NCBI RefSeq assembly: GCF_001039355.2
Contig: NW_019775436.1
Span: forward strand, 225,617 to 289,616
DNA: 64,000 nt
From: Lingula anatina
Taxonomy: Eukaryota > Brachiopoda > Lingulata > Lingulida > Lingulidae
Reading direction: 5' to 3'
A program made the position numbers and the translations under genes. A model generated the notes under the pieces. It was given only the letters and a program-made list of their open reading frames with translations, was not told the DNA's origin and did not search any database. Below, piece by piece: positions 53,651 to 59,500 of the stretch (position 1 is its first letter; every line of letters begins with the position of its first letter).

Positions 53651-56038
53651 ACACAGAACGAAAGAGTCATGACTCATTTTCACAATGCATCTTTATAATT
53701 TGGTTTCACAAGCTTTCGTTTCTTTTCATAGCCAAATAATTCAATGCAAGTTTGCAAGATAGTTTGCTAGTTACCAATCAGAGCTTTAACTGTCTTCGTA
53801 TTATATTGAGAAACCTACATAGAAGATCAGCATATAATCATTTCTCCAAAATCTAACATTTAGTCGACACCTCAAGAAACAGTCCCACCAAGGTTACAAA
53901 GGGGTGGTCATAAATACATCCTCCATCAAGGTGGTATCATTAATAACATTATTATTTCATACTGAGAGCTAACTAAGTTTGGCATGCCATGACCATTGTA
54001 CTGGCAACATTAATTCTGCACTTTGATGTTACAATACTGACAGCTTCAGGCAAGAGATTTTTTTTTTTTGGACATAACAAAACGTATAATTAACTGCACC
54101 TTGCACTTGGGTAGATTCACATCAGGAATGTGCCTCAAACTACACCTGTTAAGTGGAGTTCAGATCAGTTTAACCAAAATCTGATATTTAGGAACAATAT
54201 GTCCCTTTCATCATTTTGTACATATGGTGTTCCTTTTGCACCTAAATTAACCCTGTAAGTAAAATTTCATTTTATTGTCTTTATCTTTTTTTTCTATTTA
54301 TCAGTCTTGAGAGAAACTGATGCTGAAATGTAAAGAAGAAGAAGCAACTGTGCTTAAGCACCATCAGTAAAACATAATCTTCCTTTAATACACAGTTCTA
54401 TGTTCTACCCACAAATTGATCATGTTTCAGTTCAGTGGGTTGTGTCCGTACCCACTTCATGTTGTGCCATATATCATATAGCGAACACTGGTGACAGGTC
54501 CTCTTATTGGGGTGACACCCCTCCAGGTGTTAATACATCTAAATGTCTATTAAGTATGACTATCTGTTACTGCCCTGCGGGGCTTATACAATATTGATAA
54601 CCCACCATCATATCATTATGATACATAAATCAATTTCTTAACCTCCCTCCCCTAAAAAAATTGATTAAAAAATAAATACCTTAAAATAGTGATTTTATTA
54701 AGAAATATGGTACATTTTAATTTAAAATTTTTAATTTTTTGGTTAAAAAAATAAGTTTATGGCAAAATGCTGTTTCCTGTGACACCTGTGGTTTGGGTGC
54801 ATTCAGGACCCACTGATCTATGGACTAACTACTAGTAGTCTGTAAATCAAATATGGTACACACTTGGCTATGGATTCCCCCCTCCCATACATGCGCCGTT
54901 CAAGGCAATGGAAGCAAAACTCCCTGATAAATTTTCCTTCAAATCTGTATCCTGTTGAAGATCATTTAATCAAATCAAATTAAATAATGGTCCAATATCT
55001 CAGGAACCAGCTTAGACAATATCAGAGACATCTCAATCTTAAAACCTTCAAAATGACTGTAAATTTTTATCTCCTTTATCACCTTGCCTACAGCAACAAT
55101 ATGTCGGGCAGGCAGCATGCTGATTTATGATCTTAAGTTACAGAAACTGATCCAACCTGCGCACACCTGGCGTGCTACCACGGGTCTAGGGTGTATCGTG
55201 ACCTGTCCAGTCACAGCTATATACACAAAGGAAATCATCCTTGAGGCAATCTGATCTTCAGGGTTTTTTTTTCATAAGTGCATGCAACATCAAACCAAGC
55301 AAACAATGAAATATTCCAAGTGGTGTCAGCACACAAGAGGAATACAAAGGACAGTTCCAAATTGCACTCTATGAATTTTGAAGTCTCATTCAAGCAATCA
55401 GGGCTTCTGCTGATCAATGTTAGTTTCGACTCTTTCTGATTAAAATCAGAACAGTTCTGAACCAGCCTGAATTCACATGAAAGTGATAGACATCATGAAA
55501 ACTGAACTATTTTTAGACTTGTGAAGATTCTTTTGTCTATAGCTATTTATATTAGTTTGATCTTACCATCCAATATTTCATCTGAACTATTTTTCTTTTC
55601 AATGACACTTACAGGTGCTAGGGATTCCACAATAGTATTTTTGTTAACTTTTGCTTGCTGTTTTATTTTTGTTTTTATTGTCATAATATTTTTTGGCACA
55701 TGAAAATTACTTGGTTATAATTTCATTGATGCCCATTATTGTTTCATATGAAAATATATAATTTGAATGATAAACAGTGGGCAGGTGTGATGTAAAAGCG
55801 AAGTAGAGGTAACAGTGCCATGGAAAACACCTGGCTTCCACTTGATTACATCTCTGAGCTTGAGCCATCTGTCTCACCTTTATCTTCAGGTCCATTAGCC
55901 AGTTGTCCAACATAAAATACCCAAACAAATATACATGGCGTACTACAGTATAGTGCAAACACACACATGTACATATACTCACTTATACAAACTTTTTCAG
56001 AAACACAAACATAATGCACATGGCACGGGCTCATTTGG

Positions 56039-56075
<37 letters not shown>

Positions 56076-56525
56076 AAAATCAAAGAAATAAAGTTCATGT
56101 CCTGAAAAATATCTCTGATCTGAAAACTTCGACCATGTGCTAATATCAAACAAAGCACATTGGAACTGGTTTTATTTTTATTTGTGTGAATACAATTACA
56201 GATACCAACTGGCAATATGTTTCATGTATTTTGTACATTATATGAGTCCACTGTTTGTCAATTAAATTATTCAAATGTTACACTTTAGTTCATTGATTCC
56301 TAGCTAAATTTACTGAATGAACCATGATACAATTTTAATATTGCATGATATATGTTATATAACCTTCAACAGAACTGTAATAGAAAACTTCAATCAATTT
56401 TGACACCTTCAACCTTACGAAAAAGCTGTTGAACTGGATATTGGATGTGTACATGTGTTCATGTGCATACATGTACATTGAGTGTGAGTGTCCGTTCTAG
56501 AAGGGTAGAGTAGATGGGAGTAAAT

Positions 56526-56569
<44 letters not shown>

Positions 56570-59500
56570 CATGCACGTGGGTAGTGAAAGAAAGAGGGAG
56601 AGAGAACCATATCACCAATCACCATCAGAGTACATGGCAAGGAAAACTACATACTGACATATATGACCACACATTGACACACCCCATTCATGAACTGACC
56701 TGTGCCAAGACTGGAGACTGACGGCCTGTCACAGAGCACAGGAAGTTTATTCCTTTTAACATAAAACTGGTCTTGTACCTGACAAGACGCATTATTTGGT
56801 CAGTTGTGACAATTCAACTTGGTTTCTCCATCTTAACTGCAGGAGCCTGATTGAAAATAGTTATTTGGCTGAAATTCTTTTCAATTTTTAAGTTTTGTAG
56901 AATTTTGGTTCACATTCTTTAGAGAACCCTTTAACTCCATGGTCTACAGAAATGGCAATTGTACAAAGTGTAGCTAATGTCACATTACAACTGGATTTTT
57001 AAGCACACCTTTAATGTAGCTTTTTTCTTCTCCGTTGATCCCAGGCTACCATGGTGACAATGAATACAGCTCTTCTGTCAATGTTGTTGAAAGACGCAAG
57101 AGCTTATCTGTCCCCAAGACACATTCATTATGAAATATAATTGAATTTATTTGTTTTGTGAGATTGATTGAGATGGCAATACACTGAATTCAAGCATCGA
57201 TACATCTTTGGCAGATTGGCCAATTAAAACCAGCATTTCAGGAAAAAAAACCCTATATACTGTGACAATAATCTTTTCAAAAGCAAATGGAAAAAGACTT
57301 GAATGTGCTCAAAATTTTAGTAAAACTTCTTTCAGCTAATGTTGAAACATCATTGCGATGGCCCGGACAATTTTATAAAAAATCAATTTCAAGTTTTCAG
57401 TAAATCTTTTTGAAGCTGAGTGCAGTGAATCTAAATCATGGACCACACACACTGTGAAGAAGGTTAAGAAAGACTAAAATCCTACACAACTTTTGCATCA
57501 CAGAACCTCGCCTCTGTAATCGCATATTCCCATTATATATAATCCTAAATACATACTTTATGCAAAGGATAATCCATCTTATGCCTGTTGTTGTTTTGTT
57601 CAGCCAATGAAAGAAATTATCCAATCACAATTTGTTGCTTTAACGCAGCCACAATTGCTGTAAGGGCTGCAAACAATCTTTATCCAAAACATTGACTTTT
57701 AACCATTTGCAAACTTGGGCATTTGTTATTTGCTCCCAAAATTTCTCAATAAATATGTTTGAACAGGAGTCCTGTACGTAAGCTATTCACAAAACTGGGA
57801 TGGCAACCATCTGCTTCCTTTGGAAGCAAACAAGGCATCTCATGTTCTTAACATTAAATGTGTTTTGCACAATTCCGTGAGAATTTTACCATGTAAATAA
57901 CAAAGGTCTCAGTGAAGACTTTCAAAACAAGGATTTCACAGAGATCATGCGCCCACTCTTTATTCCCATTTCACAAAGAGCTCTGTCTTTGTTCAGACAA
58001 GCTGGAGGCAGCTATAAAAATCTCTGTCGGAGTTATCCGCATTGTCAAACAGGTATCTTTTCTTACACTATTTGTTTTCATGCATAACGTCTCTCAAAAG
58101 TCAGGAAGTAATCCACTCAATAGTTTCATTATATGCATGTTTATTGTAGTACGCAGACTCTTATTATACATCTCTTACATCAACAGTCTGGCTCTTTAAC
58201 CCCCAATTATTATTCTATTACATAAACCAAATCTGTAATAAGGATATATATATATACTCTCAACAGCAGTTGTGGGGAACAAAAGGAGAGTTTAACAAAT
58301 GGATTTCTAGCCTTGATCAGTATGGATTTGTATACGTTTGCTCAGTGTGCGGCACTCAGCATGCAGAGGGTAGAGATCCCTTTAAGTTAACATAAAATTA
58401 ATTGACTGCCTCCCAGTGGTAATGAAACAATAAAAACAGAAATTACAACAACTCTTGAGGTGAAATCCTCCACTGTTGTCTGCCAAAAGATTGATCGTGC
58501 CCCCTGACAAGCCGCCTAGCATCTGCTGAGTGCCTGCATTATTGATCTAGAGTCCAAAATCAATGAAACCGTTGGCCATATCAATACTTGTTCTACAAGT
58601 AAAAACAAAATCAGAGTTGCCCAACACTGAGACTAAGAGAAGAAAGAAATGTACGTATTCACTTGGGTAGGCACTGACAAAGAAATATTTTTATCTCAGT
58701 TTTTTTTCTTCATAATTATACCAACTCTTCTCATGAAGTCTTCCACACATTACAATATTCCTAATCATTAATTTAATCCCCATTGGTTTTCCATACAATG
58801 ATGCTCCATATATAGCAGATATGTTTAGTCTTTCTAAGGTGACAGAATATCATTTGTCAAACATGATACTTTCCGATGAAAGACTTATTCTTGTTTTGTG
58901 ATCCCACTAGTCTTGTTATAAGAAAATGCCTGCCTTTCAGGGCAACTCAGCACAATAAGAAACAATACCACCCAACAAAATGTCACAGTAGGATAAAAAA
59001 AAGCCAACAATTGTTGGGGTCAATATACCACCATGAGGCACCTTACCTGTTCCGAGAACAATTTACATTCATGTCTAAACAGCGTTAACATGTGGCTCAG
59101 TTTTGCACAGTTAAAGTCTTGGGTTATGTTGACAATTTGGGTAGATAATCTTGAAGCTAACGAATACTAAATTTTGAACGAATCCTCAACAAATTCGAAA
59201 TATTGTTATGGAAAATTTTCCAGAATACCGCACCTCACTTATTTTGACCAGAAGCCAGTCACTCAAAAAATAACTTAAACCCTAAAATTGATGTTATCTT
59301 TTAGACGAAAAATTTTGGTTCACTGTGAATCATGATAAATCAGTATTAGTTCAATTAAATGAAATATTACACCTGATTCAGAACAAGAAAGACATGGCTA
59401 TTGTTCCAGGCAAGTGCTGAATACTTAAGTTTAGCCTACTTCTATGGATTAATCCCAAAATGAAGTAGAATTTAGTTTTTTTAGTGAAACTGGACCCAAA

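Noticed and set aside
55848-55950. Minus-strand frame before a gtgagac donor at 55.86 kb
   Set aside because: Two frames look equally good and neither phase joins the exons on each side.
57905-58045. G+C-richer block open in several frames on both strands
   Set aside because: No single frame has convincing splice sites or a recognisable peptide.
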